Origin: Clostridium_AB sp036639235
GTDB lineage: Bacteria > Bacillota > Clostridia > Clostridiales > Caloramatoraceae
Assembly (NCBI RefSeq): GCF_036639235.1
Contig: NZ_JAVWJB010000006.1
Coordinates: 18,182 to 82,181, forward strand
Length of the DNA stretch: 64,000 bases
Direction: 5' to 3'
The notes under the pieces: model-generated
Database searches by the model: none
Seen by the model: the letters and a program-made list of their open reading frames with translations, nothing else
What the model was told of the DNA's origin: nothing
Translations under genes and position numbers: made by a program
Shown here: positions 25,961 to 35,280 of the stretch, piece by piece
How the letters are laid out: every line of letters begins with the position of its first letter
Numbering within the stretch: the first letter of the stretch is position 1

Positions 25961-26008
25961 ACTTTCCTTATCAAATTAGATTTTAACATGATTAATATAT
26001 AAAGGTCA

Positions 26009-26093
26009 ATTGAATTAACACATATTTAATTAATTTAAATTGAAAAAGTATAACACATAACAAGTACAGTGTGTAATATTATAATAATTCAAT
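26009..26093. repeat. 9-bp inverted repeat in the 305-bp gene-free stretch upstream of rbsK
   Basis: ATTGAATTA (26009-26017) and TAATTCAAT (26085-26093) are exact complements 67 bp apart, with ACACA/TGTGT halves between them. Apart from this, the operator at 25953 and the terminator at 26154-26200, I see nothing in the stretch 25897-26201. Confidence 0.35.
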
Positions 26094-26153
26094 TTTTAGT
26101 ATATTTTTACATTAAAACCAATTATAATATTAAACTTAATATTATAATTATGT

Positions 26154-26200
26154 AAAAAAGCTGCTTTATAGAATTAGTTTTCTCTAAAGCAGCTTTTTTT
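26154..26200 (-). terminator. Terminator of the 26.2 kb membrane gene
   Basis: Stem of about 14 bp, AAAAAGCTGCTTTA / TAAAGCAGCTTTTT, with a 16-nt loop and T-runs on both strands. Confidence 0.88.
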
Positions 26201-26201
26201 A

Positions 26202-26540
26202 TTATTGATAATACTCGTCGTCTTTTTTATCTTCAACCTTAAAATCAACTCTATGATTAACTTTGTTTTCAGTCTGGTTATAATCTACTAGCATTAATAT
26301 ATGGCCTGCCATAGTTACCCATCCTGTTAAGGCACCTTGAACTATACCATAAATCATCCAGCCCTTACTTCCTTTTAAAGCCTTATCTCTAGCAACCCAT
26401 AAAAGTGCAATTAACGCCCCTCCTATAGGTGCCCATATAAGAAAGCTAAATAATATTATAGCCGCCTGTGAAATAGTATCTAGTATTGCTCCAACAAGAA
26501 GTGTAATTTCACCTGCTTGCCTTACTCCTGATTTATTCAT
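26202..26540 (-). CDS. Small membrane protein of unknown function
   Basis: 112 residues with three predicted transmembrane helices (ITLLVGAILDTISQAAIILF, SFLIWAPIGGALIALLWVA, GWMIYGIVQGALTGWVTMAG) and a charged C-terminal tail. I do not recognise a named family. The start is ATG 26538-26540, well spaced from GGAGGAG; the in-frame TTG five codons upstream falls inside that ribosome site. Monocistronic, with its own terminator. Confidence 0.6.
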   Translation of the reverse strand: MNKSGVRQAGEITLLVGAILDTISQAAIILFSFLIWAPIGGALIALLWVARDKALKGSKGWMIYGIVQGALTGWVTMAGHILMLVDYNQTENKVNHRVDFKVEDKKDDEYYQ

Positions 26541-26732
26541 AACCTTCTCCTCCAATTAAACTAATTACTAAGACATTAATTCAGATAATCTCATAGAGAA
26601 ATATATTACCTTGTTAGTTTTTTGTCAAGCTTACCTGTTATGATTTAATTATTTACTAACTAGATATGTTTTGTATTGACTCTATTATACTTATTACTAC
26701 TAATAGAGTATTCATCTACTAAGGTTATAGTA

Positions 26733-29700
26733 CTAAGACACTACTTCTTTAATGTAGCTTCCCTGTGTGTCCCTAGTAACTTCTATTTTAGATGGTATTC
26801 TCTCCTTAAGTTCATTAACATGGGATATAATACCTACAATCCTACCATTTTGACCAAGCTCAAGCAGTGTCTCTATTGCCTTTTCAAGTGACTCACTATC
26901 AAGTGTTCCAAAGCCCTCATCTATAAACATAGTGTCAATTCTAACTCCACCTGCATGGGATTGAATAACATCAGATAGCCCAAGTGCAAGTGCAAGTGAA
27001 GCCTTAAAGCTTTCTCCACCTGATAAGCTTCCTATGCTACGAATCTTACCTGTGTAATTATCATATACATCAAAATCAAGTCCCTGACTTGTTCTTCGAT
27101 CACCAATTGATGTTTTATGCTTAAGGTAATATCTATCATTTGTCATAATCTTAAACCTAATATTAGCAGCTTCTAGTATTTCGTTAAAATGATATACAAG
27201 AACATATCTTTCAAATGTAATACACTTTGAATTGGTTCCATTAGCAATATTAGAAAGCTCAGATATTATGCTATATTCCTTATCAACTTCATATATCTCA
27301 CCTGTTATATTCTTAATAGTAGTTAATATACTACTATTTGATTCAACCCTGGAGTATATACTTTTTATAATATCATTAATATGACTCTTCTTAACTGAAA
27401 GCTTATCCTTACACTCTTCTAATGTAGATATATTAATGAGTTCATAATTATTAAGTACCTTTTCAAGTTCCTCTATTTTAGCAGTTACCGAAATAAACTC
27501 TTCCCTGTATAGTTTAACCTTATTTCTTAGTTTACTAATTTTATCCTCTTCAATAAGGCTATTTCTATAATCCTCGTCACTTTCAAATAATAGATTAAGA
27601 TTCTCTATAAATTCCTCTTCCCTAGAAGCTAAGGTCTTCTTAGCATCACTTAATTCTGCTTCCTTATTTTCTAGGTTCTTTTTACTTGAGGAAAGATTCA
27701 TACTAGAAGTCTTATCTTTTTCATTTATAAAATCAATCTTATTACTAATAACCTTAATTCTACTACTTATATCTAAAATACCCTTTTCAATTTCTTCACG
27801 GGTAACTAACTTATTCTTATATGTTGATTCAAACTGTCTAGTCATACTTAGCGCTGCTTCAACTTCACCAAATAAGCTAAGTCTATTTCCATCAAGAATT
27901 TTAAGTGATGTGGTTTTCTCTGCTATGTCCTTTTCAATATTCTTTCTAAGAATTTTTTTAGCCTCTATTTCATCCTTAAGATTCTTAAAACTTTCTATTT
28001 CTGCCTTAATCTCTTCAATATTAGTCTTAAGGGCTACCCCCTTAGACTTAAGGCTAATTAATATATCCTGAATATTACTTCTTTTATACTCATAATCTGA
28101 AAGATACTTCTTAATTAAAGGAATAATAACATCCTCTTCACTTTTCTCTATACTAGCATTAAGTGCTGCAAGATTTGCCATAGCACTATCTATTTTAACC
28201 TTCTTCTCTTCTAAGGTTCTGTTAAGTTCCTTAATATCATTTTCATTAACTGCATCTTCACTAAGACTTGCCTTATTTGGATGTTCAGTTGACCCACATA
28301 CAGGACACATTTGCCCTTCCCTTAGTCCTAGGGCAAGTATACCTGCCTGCTGCCTTTTAAATGTTTCTTCTAAGGCTTCCTTATTTTCCTTAAGAGCTTT
28401 ATATATCTTATACTCCTTTTCATAGTCCCTTGAAAGATTTATATGACTTTCTATATCTTCCTTAAATCTATTAGCCTTAGTATATAAGTCCCTAACATCT
28501 ATTATTGTTTCTTCTAAAATCTTAAGACTTTGCTCTTTAGTTAGGATTTTACCCTCTACATCACTATTTTTATCAATTATATTGTTAATATCATCTATTG
28601 ATTTATTAAGTGATTTAATCTCTTCTTCCCCTTGCTGTAGCTTCTTCTCAATACTTTCTAGCTCTTTCTTTTTTTGAGTATACTTTTTCTTATACTCTTC
28701 ATATCTACTATATTCCTTAAGTTCTCCCTCTAATTTATGAAGGGATTTAGTATCTTCTTCAACCTGATTTTTTAAGCCATCAAGAGTTAAAAGCATATTC
28801 TTTATTTCCTTAGCTTCCCTCTCTGAAGATTCTAAGTCATTTTCAGCCTTAAGCAATTCTTTTTCCTTTAATGTTAAAATACTTTTAGCCTTTATATACT
28901 CCTGCTCATAAACCTTAAGTCCATTTGCCTTAACCCCTAAATCAATTACCTTTTCTATTGAGGACATATTCTCCTCTTCATCCTTTAGGTTAATAAGTCT
29001 TTCTTTTAGGGTATTATAACCTTCTATTTTAGAGTTTTTATCAATAGCTAACTGAATTTCAGTATTAATCTTTTCTATTTCCTTTTCAGTAATAGATAGA
29101 TTCTTCTCTTCTTCCTTAAGGGTCTTCTTATCCCTACTTAGTAAAGAATCACACTCAATTATTATTTCACTAATATTATGGTTATCACTATTAATAAGCT
29201 GTAGCAGTTTTTCACTATCTCCCGGGTTTATTTTACCTATTAATGCTTTCCTAGACTCTTTGCTTTTCTCTATTATTTTCTTAATTCTAATAGCCTTGTC
29301 CTTAAGCCTATCCTGAAAGTCTTTATAAATTTTAGATGAGAATATTCTTCTAAATATTCTCTCCTTCTCATCAGTTGAAGACTCTATAAGTTTTCTAAAC
29401 TCTCCCTGTGGAAGCATAACTATTTGTCTAAACTGCTCCACGTTAAGTCCAAGCATCTCTTCTATTTTATCCTTAACGTCCTTTATACCTGTTATAATCT
29501 TATCCCCTGGCATATGAAGTTCTACTGAATGTCCCCTAGGGTTTTTACGTCCCTTCATAACCTGCTGCGGCTCCCTTATAATTCTATATATCTCGCCGTT
29601 TAATGAAAATTCTAGATCAACATAACATACCTTTTCAAGGTCTGCAAAGTCACTTTTAAGATCCTTTTGCTCACGACTTTTTCCTGATGTTTCCCCGTAA

Positions 29701-29849
29701 AGGGCAAAACATATAGCATCGAATATACTGGTTTTTCCTGCACCTGTTGGTCCTGTTACTAAATAAATACTATCTAGTTTAGTAAAGTCGATTTCTTCCT
29801 CTCCCTTATATGGACCAAATGCATTAAGTTTAAGTTTTAGAGGCTTCAT
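26733..29849 (-). CDS. sbcC: SbcC, ATPase subunit of the SbcCD nuclease
   Basis: 1038 residues, an SMC-like ATPase related to Rad50. Walker A GPTGAGKTSIFDAI at the N-terminus and ABC signature LSGGESFKASLALALG with Walker B DTMFIDEGFGTLD at the C-terminus flank two long coiled coils. The zinc hook C515-P-V-C518 is at the apex. With SbcD it opens hairpins and processes protein-blocked DNA ends. ATG overlaps the stop of sbcD (ATGA), so the subunits are translationally coupled at the end of the addBA operon. Confidence 0.97.
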   Translation of the reverse strand: MKPLKLKLNAFGPYKGEEEIDFTKLDSIYLVTGPTGAGKTSIFDAICFALYGETSGKSREQKDLKSDFADLEKVCYVDLEFSLNGEIYRIIREPQQVMKGRKNPRGHSVELHMPGDKIITGIKDVKDKIEEMLGLNVEQFRQIVMLPQGEFRKLIESSTDEKERIFRRIFSSKIYKDFQDRLKDKAIRIKKIIEKSKESRKALIGKINPGDSEKLLQLINSDNHNISEIIIECDSLLSRDKKTLKEEEKNLSITEKEIEKINTEIQLAIDKNSKIEGYNTLKERLINLKDEEENMSSIEKVIDLGVKANGLKVYEQEYIKAKSILTLKEKELLKAENDLESSEREAKEIKNMLLTLDGLKNQVEEDTKSLHKLEGELKEYSRYEEYKKKYTQKKKELESIEKKLQQGEEEIKSLNKSIDDINNIIDKNSDVEGKILTKEQSLKILEETIIDVRDLYTKANRFKEDIESHINLSRDYEKEYKIYKALKENKEALEETFKRQQAGILALGLREGQMCPVCGSTEHPNKASLSEDAVNENDIKELNRTLEEKKVKIDSAMANLAALNASIEKSEEDVIIPLIKKYLSDYEYKRSNIQDILISLKSKGVALKTNIEEIKAEIESFKNLKDEIEAKKILRKNIEKDIAEKTTSLKILDGNRLSLFGEVEAALSMTRQFESTYKNKLVTREEIEKGILDISSRIKVISNKIDFINEKDKTSSMNLSSSKKNLENKEAELSDAKKTLASREEEFIENLNLLFESDEDYRNSLIEEDKISKLRNKVKLYREEFISVTAKIEELEKVLNNYELINISTLEECKDKLSVKKSHINDIIKSIYSRVESNSSILTTIKNITGEIYEVDKEYSIISELSNIANGTNSKCITFERYVLVYHFNEILEAANIRFKIMTNDRYYLKHKTSIGDRRTSQGLDFDVYDNYTGKIRSIGSLSGGESFKASLALALGLSDVIQSHAGGVRIDTMFIDEGFGTLDSESLEKAIETLLELGQNGRIVGIISHVNELKERIPSKIEVTRDTQGSYIKEVVS

Positions 29850-30979
29850 CTTATTACCTCCTCTACAGTTTCGTTAATATATTTATGGAGCATTTCTACC
29901 CTATCCTCAGAATACTCTCCATTAATACTTAAATAAAAATCATCGAATAGCTCGTTTATACTCTTTTCCCTATAGCTAACAATTGCCCCTTCAATATTAT
30001 CATCCTGATTATTATTAACTCTTCTAAGACCTAGTACGTTTTTGTATACTCCCCTTAATGTTCCTATTGGGTCAATAATATCCCCCGCATCAAGTAGTTC
30101 AAAGAATACATAATCCTCTAGATTCTCACCCTCATAATTTTCAGGGCTTATTAAATCCTTAATATACCCTCTTTTTATTCTAAGATCCCTTAATATACTA
30201 ATCTTTTTCGTATATACTGATGCACCTGACTTATTAATGTCTACAATAGTTATGTCCTTATTGTTATTAGCCTCTGAGGTTGAATACTTAAGAAGTGAAC
30301 CACTATATCTTATATTTTCACTTAATACTCTTTGACTTCTATGCAAATGTCCTAGTGCTACGTAATCAAAATCCTTAAATATTTCAGGTGATACAATTTC
30401 AGCATTTCCTATACTTAGTGGTCTTTCCGAGTCACTAAGTACAGTACTACTTCCTCCTACAAAGGCATGGGCAACTAATATACTAGGTGACTTAATATTA
30501 ATAGTAGATACAACTGCCCTTAATGCATCCTCATGTGTTTTAATAGATGAGTCCTTATATAACTTTCTAATAAGTGCTGGGTCAAGATATGGAAGTAGAT
30601 ATATGTTAACCTCTTCCCCATCCTTTTCAAATGTAGTAGCCTTAACCTCACCGTTAAATGTTCCCTCTATGTAAAGTCCCTGCTTTTCAAGTACTGAACT
30701 TAAAAAGCTTATTCTTTCACTACTATCATGATTCCCTGAAATAGCAAATATTTTAATTCCCATTTCAAGTACACTTGTTAAAAAAACACTTAAAACCTCA
30801 ACAGCATCTGATGGAGGAACGGACCTATCATACAGGTCCCCTGCTATAATAAGTCCGTCAACTTCTTCCTCTTTAAGTAAATCTAATATACTATTTAATG
30901 CATGCTGTTGATCCTGTAGCATTGAAAACTCGTGGATAATTTTCCCTATATGAAGATCCCCAAGATGTACAAACTTCAT
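29846..30979 (-). CDS. sbcD: SbcD, nuclease subunit of SbcCD
   Basis: 377 residues, an Mre11-type phosphoesterase. Metal-binding motifs: HLGDLHIG (5-12), GLIIAGDLYDRSVPP, ISGNHDSSERI, VAHAFVGG and ALGHLHRSQ. I use ATG 30977-30979, nine bases after AGGAG; an upstream TTG directly abuts that site. It overlaps sbcC by 4 bp and follows the nicotinamidase-like gene by 12 bp. Confidence 0.97.
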   Translation of the reverse strand: MKFVHLGDLHIGKIIHEFSMLQDQQHALNSILDLLKEEEVDGLIIAGDLYDRSVPPSDAVEVLSVFLTSVLEMGIKIFAISGNHDSSERISFLSSVLEKQGLYIEGTFNGEVKATTFEKDGEEVNIYLLPYLDPALIRKLYKDSSIKTHEDALRAVVSTINIKSPSILVAHAFVGGSSTVLSDSERPLSIGNAEIVSPEIFKDFDYVALGHLHRSQRVLSENIRYSGSLLKYSTSEANNNKDITIVDINKSGASVYTKKISILRDLRIKRGYIKDLISPENYEGENLEDYVFFELLDAGDIIDPIGTLRGVYKNVLGLRRVNNNQDDNIEGAIVSYREKSINELFDDFYLSINGEYSEDRVEMLHKYINETVEEVIR

Positions 30980-30991
30980 AAAAATCAACTC

Positions 30992-31663
30992 CTAATCAAT
31001 AGATTTTACTATATTAATTCCTGCCCATTCCATTAACTGAATACCCATTAAGTCTACAAAGTCTCCCTTGTGGCTAAATAAATCAAATGTTTCCGTGCAG
31101 TTAACAGGCACAGTTATATTTTTGTCCATATTCTTGTTATTAAGGTATGTTTTAAGTCCTAAACATAGCTGCATAACGCAGATATCCGTACAACATCCAA
31201 CAACAATAAAATTATTAATTGATGGGTTATTATTAAGAAACTCTATAAACTTCTCCTCAAGGAATCCATTAGTAGAGTTTTTCTCAATTAGTCTATATCC
31301 TGAAACCTCTTTAATTTCGGTTATTATTTCACTTTCACTACTTCCCTTAATGCAGTGAGGTGGATAGCTTTTAAATTCCATAGCCTCCTCATTATGTGTA
31401 TCAACAAAGGCTATAATCTCTCCCTTATTCTTAACAAACGCTTCTTGAATTTTAACAATAGGTGATACTATATCCTCAACTCTACTGCTCATTAGCATTC
31501 CCTCACGGATAAATCCGTTAATCATATCAACTATTATAAGTGCAGTAGATGTGTAATCTATATCACTTAATTTAAGTGACTCCTTTGATATTATGTTGTC
31601 ATAAATCTCTCCAACTGCAACACTTGCAGTGTTAATCATTTCTTCCCTGCTTACTCTAATCAT
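30992..31663 (-). CDS. Isochorismatase-fold cysteine hydrolase, nicotinamidase-like
   Basis: 223 residues. The triad of the family is visible: aspartate in LIIVDMINGF, lysine in IEKNSTNGF, cysteine in VVGCCTDICV. FVDTHNEE and YPPHCIKGSSESEI match the metal site and the PHC-KGT region of nicotinamidases (PncA), which turn nicotinamide into nicotinate for NAD salvage. ATG 31661-31663 follows GGAGGG. It sits inside the addBA-sbcDC repair operon, overlapping signals with addA (15 bp downstream of its stop). The link between NAD salvage and end repair is unexplained. Confidence 0.75.
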   Translation of the reverse strand: MIRVSREEMINTASVAVGEIYDNIISKESLKLSDIDYTSTALIIVDMINGFIREGMLMSSRVEDIVSPIVKIQEAFVKNKGEIIAFVDTHNEEAMEFKSYPPHCIKGSSESEIITEIKEVSGYRLIEKNSTNGFLEEKFIEFLNNNPSINNFIVVGCCTDICVMQLCLGLKTYLNNKNMDKNITVPVNCTETFDLFSHKGDFVDLMGIQLMEWAGINIVKSID

Positions 31664-31677
31664 TGTACCCTCCTGCA

Positions 31678-34600
31678 TTAACATCTAACTTCTATTCCTT
31701 TAGAAAGTAGATATAAATATTTTTCCTTAACCCTTTTTCCTGTTTGCATTTCAAGTGCCCTAGCATATAGGTCTATCTGAACCCTATACTTTTCCTTAAT
31801 ACTTGAAATATTATCATCTGTTACATAATCTGTTTTATAGTCAACTAGTACAAGTCCATCCTCTTCCTCAAAGAAGCAATCTATTATACCCTGAATATCT
31901 ATTGTTTCATTAACATTACTATATTCACTATATATATCACTTACTGGAATTTTTACATGGAATGGTGCTTCCCTCATAATATTATTTGAATTCATCATTC
32001 TAATTCCTAGTTCACTTTTTAGGAATCTTAAAATAGATAGTATATTAATAACCTCAGACTCTTCCTTAGTTATAAATTCCCTATCTACAAGGTCCTTTAG
32101 AACCTCTTCTAGCTCTCCCTTAGTAATATCCTTTTTAAGAGGAATCTTTTGCATCATAAAGTGCATTAGTGTTCCCCGCTCTGCTCCTGTAATTTTCTTC
32201 TCCTCCTTTAGGAATGAAGGAGTCTTTAATACATATGAATGAAGTAGGTTCATAGACTCTTCCTGGGTAGAGTTAATAATCCTCTTAGCCTCTGTAACAG
32301 AAAGCTTAGATGGCACTTTAGCTAATGCAGCATCCTCATACTTATATGAAAGCCTTCTGTCTATTTCATCTACCTTATCCGTTTCATATTCCATATTTAA
32401 CTCTCTAATAGCCTCTAATGCATCCTCACCCTTTTCAATGTTTTCCTTATGTGAAGACTTAATCTCTTCCTTACGAATAACATTATAGGTGTATGGAAAG
32501 TCATATCTATCTATATTAGAAATTATAAGTGGTGCTAACATATCTATATAAGAAGATGATGATAAAACCTTAGCCCCACTAAGTGGTGCATTTTTAGGGA
32601 AGCTTGCATAGTAATGAATCTTATCTTCTATCTTCTTAACTGTTCCAGTTATAATAAGCTTCTCCTTAGCCCTTGTAAATGCAACATATAAAACCCTCAT
32701 CTCCTCAGAGATATTCTCTATTTGAAGCTTTGTTTTAATTGCCTCTTTAATAGCACTTTTGTACTTAATTCTCTTATCAAGTTCTACTATATCAGGACCA
32801 AATCCAAGTTCACTATGTAGTAATATACTTTCTCTAAAATCCTGCTTATTAAAGTTTCTACCGAATCCTGAACAAATACATACCGGGAACTCAAGACCCT
32901 TACTTTTGTGGATACTCATAATTCTAACAACATCTTCGTTTTCACTAAGCGCCTTAGCCCCTGCCATGTCTTGACTACTTACCTGAAGCTTATCTATAAA
33001 GTTAATAAAACTAAATATCCCCTTAAAACTTGTTGATAAAAAGTCTCTAGCCCTTTCAAATAAAACCCTAAGATTAGCTTGACGAACCTCTGCCTTTGGT
33101 AGAACCCCAAGATATGCGTAATACCCTGTATCTGTGTATAAATACCATAAAAGCTCATCAACTGGGGTATTCTTAGCCATCTGCTGCCACTTATCTATTT
33201 TGTTTAATACATGTATAGCCTTGTTTTTAATACTACACTCTTTAATAGATGCTGTCTTTAGCATGTCATAAAAATAACCCTTGCCTATCATTCTAAGGTC
33301 TATTAAATCCTCAGGTGTAAAGGCGAATATAGGGGACCTTAGCACTGCAAGTAGTGGTATATCCTGCAGAGGGTTATCTATTATCTTAAGTAGGGATATT
33401 ATTGTTTTAATTTCTATAGTATCAAAATATCCTCCACCAGAATCAGAAAAGCAAGGTATACCCTCAAGTGCTAATTCCTCCTCAAATACATCTGCTATAT
33501 TTCTAGTGCTACGAAGAAGAATAACTATATCCTTATACTTTGCAGGTACATACTCCCTCTCCCCTGTTGACGGGTTCTTTTTATATACGTAAAGTGGTTT
33601 ATCTGAATTTATCATAGACTTAATCTTAGATGCTACATATCTAGCCTCAAGGGTAATTTTATCAATATCATCCTCATCCCCTTCGTCCTTAACATCCTCA
33701 ATAAGATCAAGTTCAATGCTTCCTCCAGCTACAAACCCATCTATTAAATCATCATTAAAGTCTGCTCCCTTATTAAGTCTTTCAACCTCTGTATAAGAAA
33801 GCTCTCCAACCTCTTCACTCATAATTCTCTCAAATATAAAGTTAACCCCATCTAAAACAGTTTCACGGCTTCTAAAATTCTTATATAGAAGTATTTTACG
33901 TCCAGAGAAGCTTTCAGCCTCCTCATCTACTCCAATAAAGTTACTATATTTATTTAGGAAAATCTCAGGCTTTGCTTGACGGAACCTATATATGCTTTGC
34001 TTAACGTCACCAACCATAAATCTATTTCCAGCTTCCTTATTAGAAATAGTGTCTAGAATATACTCCTGAACATAGTTACTATCCTGATACTCATCAACAA
34101 GTATCTCCCTATATCTTTCCCTATACTCTAGTGCTGTTTTACTAGGGGTAATATTACCCTCTATATTTTCAGTTAAAATATTCAGTGCAAAGTGTTCAAT
34201 ATCATTAAAGTCTATAATAAGCCTCTCTCTTTTCTTCTGAGCAAAAATACTTGAGAATTTTTTAACCATTTTAACAAGTACACCCATAAGTCTATGGGAG
34301 GTTTTTATTTCTTGATTTATATCATCCTTGTCCCTATCACATAGTCCCTTAGCACTTTTACAATGATCACTAAAATCTTTTTTAAACTTTGATGCCTTTG
34401 TTTTAAGGAACTCATTCTCGCACTTACCTGAAAGTGCAGGAAGCTTAACATCACTTAATGAAAGTGCCAAGCTATCAATATTCTCCGATGAAAGAGCCAT
34501 ATTTGTTATGCTTATTATATCCTTAAATACATCAATATACTTCTTTGGGAACTGTTCTCCCTCCATAAGCATTAGAAGCCTTTCACCTTCCTCTTTATAG

Positions 34601-35280
34601 GATGCGAAACTTCTCTTAATATCACTAAGAATAATTTGTCCCCAAACAGAATCTGAAAAATTAAAATCATCGTCTATATTAAGCATTTCTATTTTTTCAT
34701 CTAGCCACATATCTGGAAATGGTGAACTAATAGAAAATGAATAAACTCTTTGAATAAGTTCTTCTATTTTAGAGTCTGACTTACCTGTTGAATAGCTCTC
34801 AACAAACTCTAGGAAATCTACCTCTGGTTCATTATAAAAACTATCCATAGTTTCTTCTATAGCTTCCTTCTTAAGTATCTCAACCTCAGTAGTATCACCA
34901 ACTCTAAAAGATGGGTCAAGGTCTATTAAGTGGAAGTTATTCTTAATTACATTAAGACAAAATGAATGTATAGTTGTAATACTTGCCTTGTTAAGAAGTA
35001 TTAGCTGCCTTTGAAGGAAGTGATTCTCAGGTTCCTTTTCTATTCTATCTCCAATAGCATCTCCTATTCTTTCCTTCATCTCCGATGCTGCAGCATTGGT
35101 AAAGGTAACAACAAGTAGTGAGTCTATATCACATGGGTCATCCTTATCAAGAATTTTACGGATAATTCTCTCAACAAGTACAGTTGTTTTACCACTACCA
35201 GCAGCTGCTGCTACAAGAAGGTTACATCCCTTAGTTTCAATAGCATCTAACTGCTCTTTTGTCCACTTAGTACTACTCAT
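31678..35280 (-). CDS. addA: AddA, helicase-nuclease subunit A
   Basis: 1200 residues. UvrD-type superfamily 1 helicase with Walker A AAAGSGKTTV (26-35), motif II-like VDEYQDSNYVQ, motif III region VGDVKQSIYRFRQAKPE, motif V MSIHKSKGLEFP and motif VI YVAFTRAKEKL. It also has a C-terminal RecB-type nuclease with VDYKTD. With AddB it processes double-strand breaks to 3' tails for RecA. The start overlaps the end of addB by 8 bp. All catalytic motifs look intact. Confidence 0.98.
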   Translation of the reverse strand: MSSTKWTKEQLDAIETKGCNLLVAAAAGSGKTTVLVERIIRKILDKDDPCDIDSLLVVTFTNAAASEMKERIGDAIGDRIEKEPENHFLQRQLILLNKASITTIHSFCLNVIKNNFHLIDLDPSFRVGDTTEVEILKKEAIEETMDSFYNEPEVDFLEFVESYSTGKSDSKIEELIQRVYSFSISSPFPDMWLDEKIEMLNIDDDFNFSDSVWGQIILSDIKRSFASYKEEGERLLMLMEGEQFPKKYIDVFKDIISITNMALSSENIDSLALSLSDVKLPALSGKCENEFLKTKASKFKKDFSDHCKSAKGLCDRDKDDINQEIKTSHRLMGVLVKMVKKFSSIFAQKKRERLIIDFNDIEHFALNILTENIEGNITPSKTALEYRERYREILVDEYQDSNYVQEYILDTISNKEAGNRFMVGDVKQSIYRFRQAKPEIFLNKYSNFIGVDEEAESFSGRKILLYKNFRSRETVLDGVNFIFERIMSEEVGELSYTEVERLNKGADFNDDLIDGFVAGGSIELDLIEDVKDEGDEDDIDKITLEARYVASKIKSMINSDKPLYVYKKNPSTGEREYVPAKYKDIVILLRSTRNIADVFEEELALEGIPCFSDSGGGYFDTIEIKTIISLLKIIDNPLQDIPLLAVLRSPIFAFTPEDLIDLRMIGKGYFYDMLKTASIKECSIKNKAIHVLNKIDKWQQMAKNTPVDELLWYLYTDTGYYAYLGVLPKAEVRQANLRVLFERARDFLSTSFKGIFSFINFIDKLQVSSQDMAGAKALSENEDVVRIMSIHKSKGLEFPVCICSGFGRNFNKQDFRESILLHSELGFGPDIVELDKRIKYKSAIKEAIKTKLQIENISEEMRVLYVAFTRAKEKLIITGTVKKIEDKIHYYASFPKNAPLSGAKVLSSSSYIDMLAPLIISNIDRYDFPYTYNVIRKEEIKSSHKENIEKGEDALEAIRELNMEYETDKVDEIDRRLSYKYEDAALAKVPSKLSVTEAKRIINSTQEESMNLLHSYVLKTPSFLKEEKKITGAERGTLMHFMMQKIPLKKDITKGELEEVLKDLVDREFITKEESEVINILSILRFLKSELGIRMMNSNNIMREAPFHVKIPVSDIYSEYSNVNETIDIQGIIDCFFEEEDGLVLVDYKTDYVTDDNISSIKEKYRVQIDLYARALEMQTGKRVKEKYLYLLSKGIEVRC

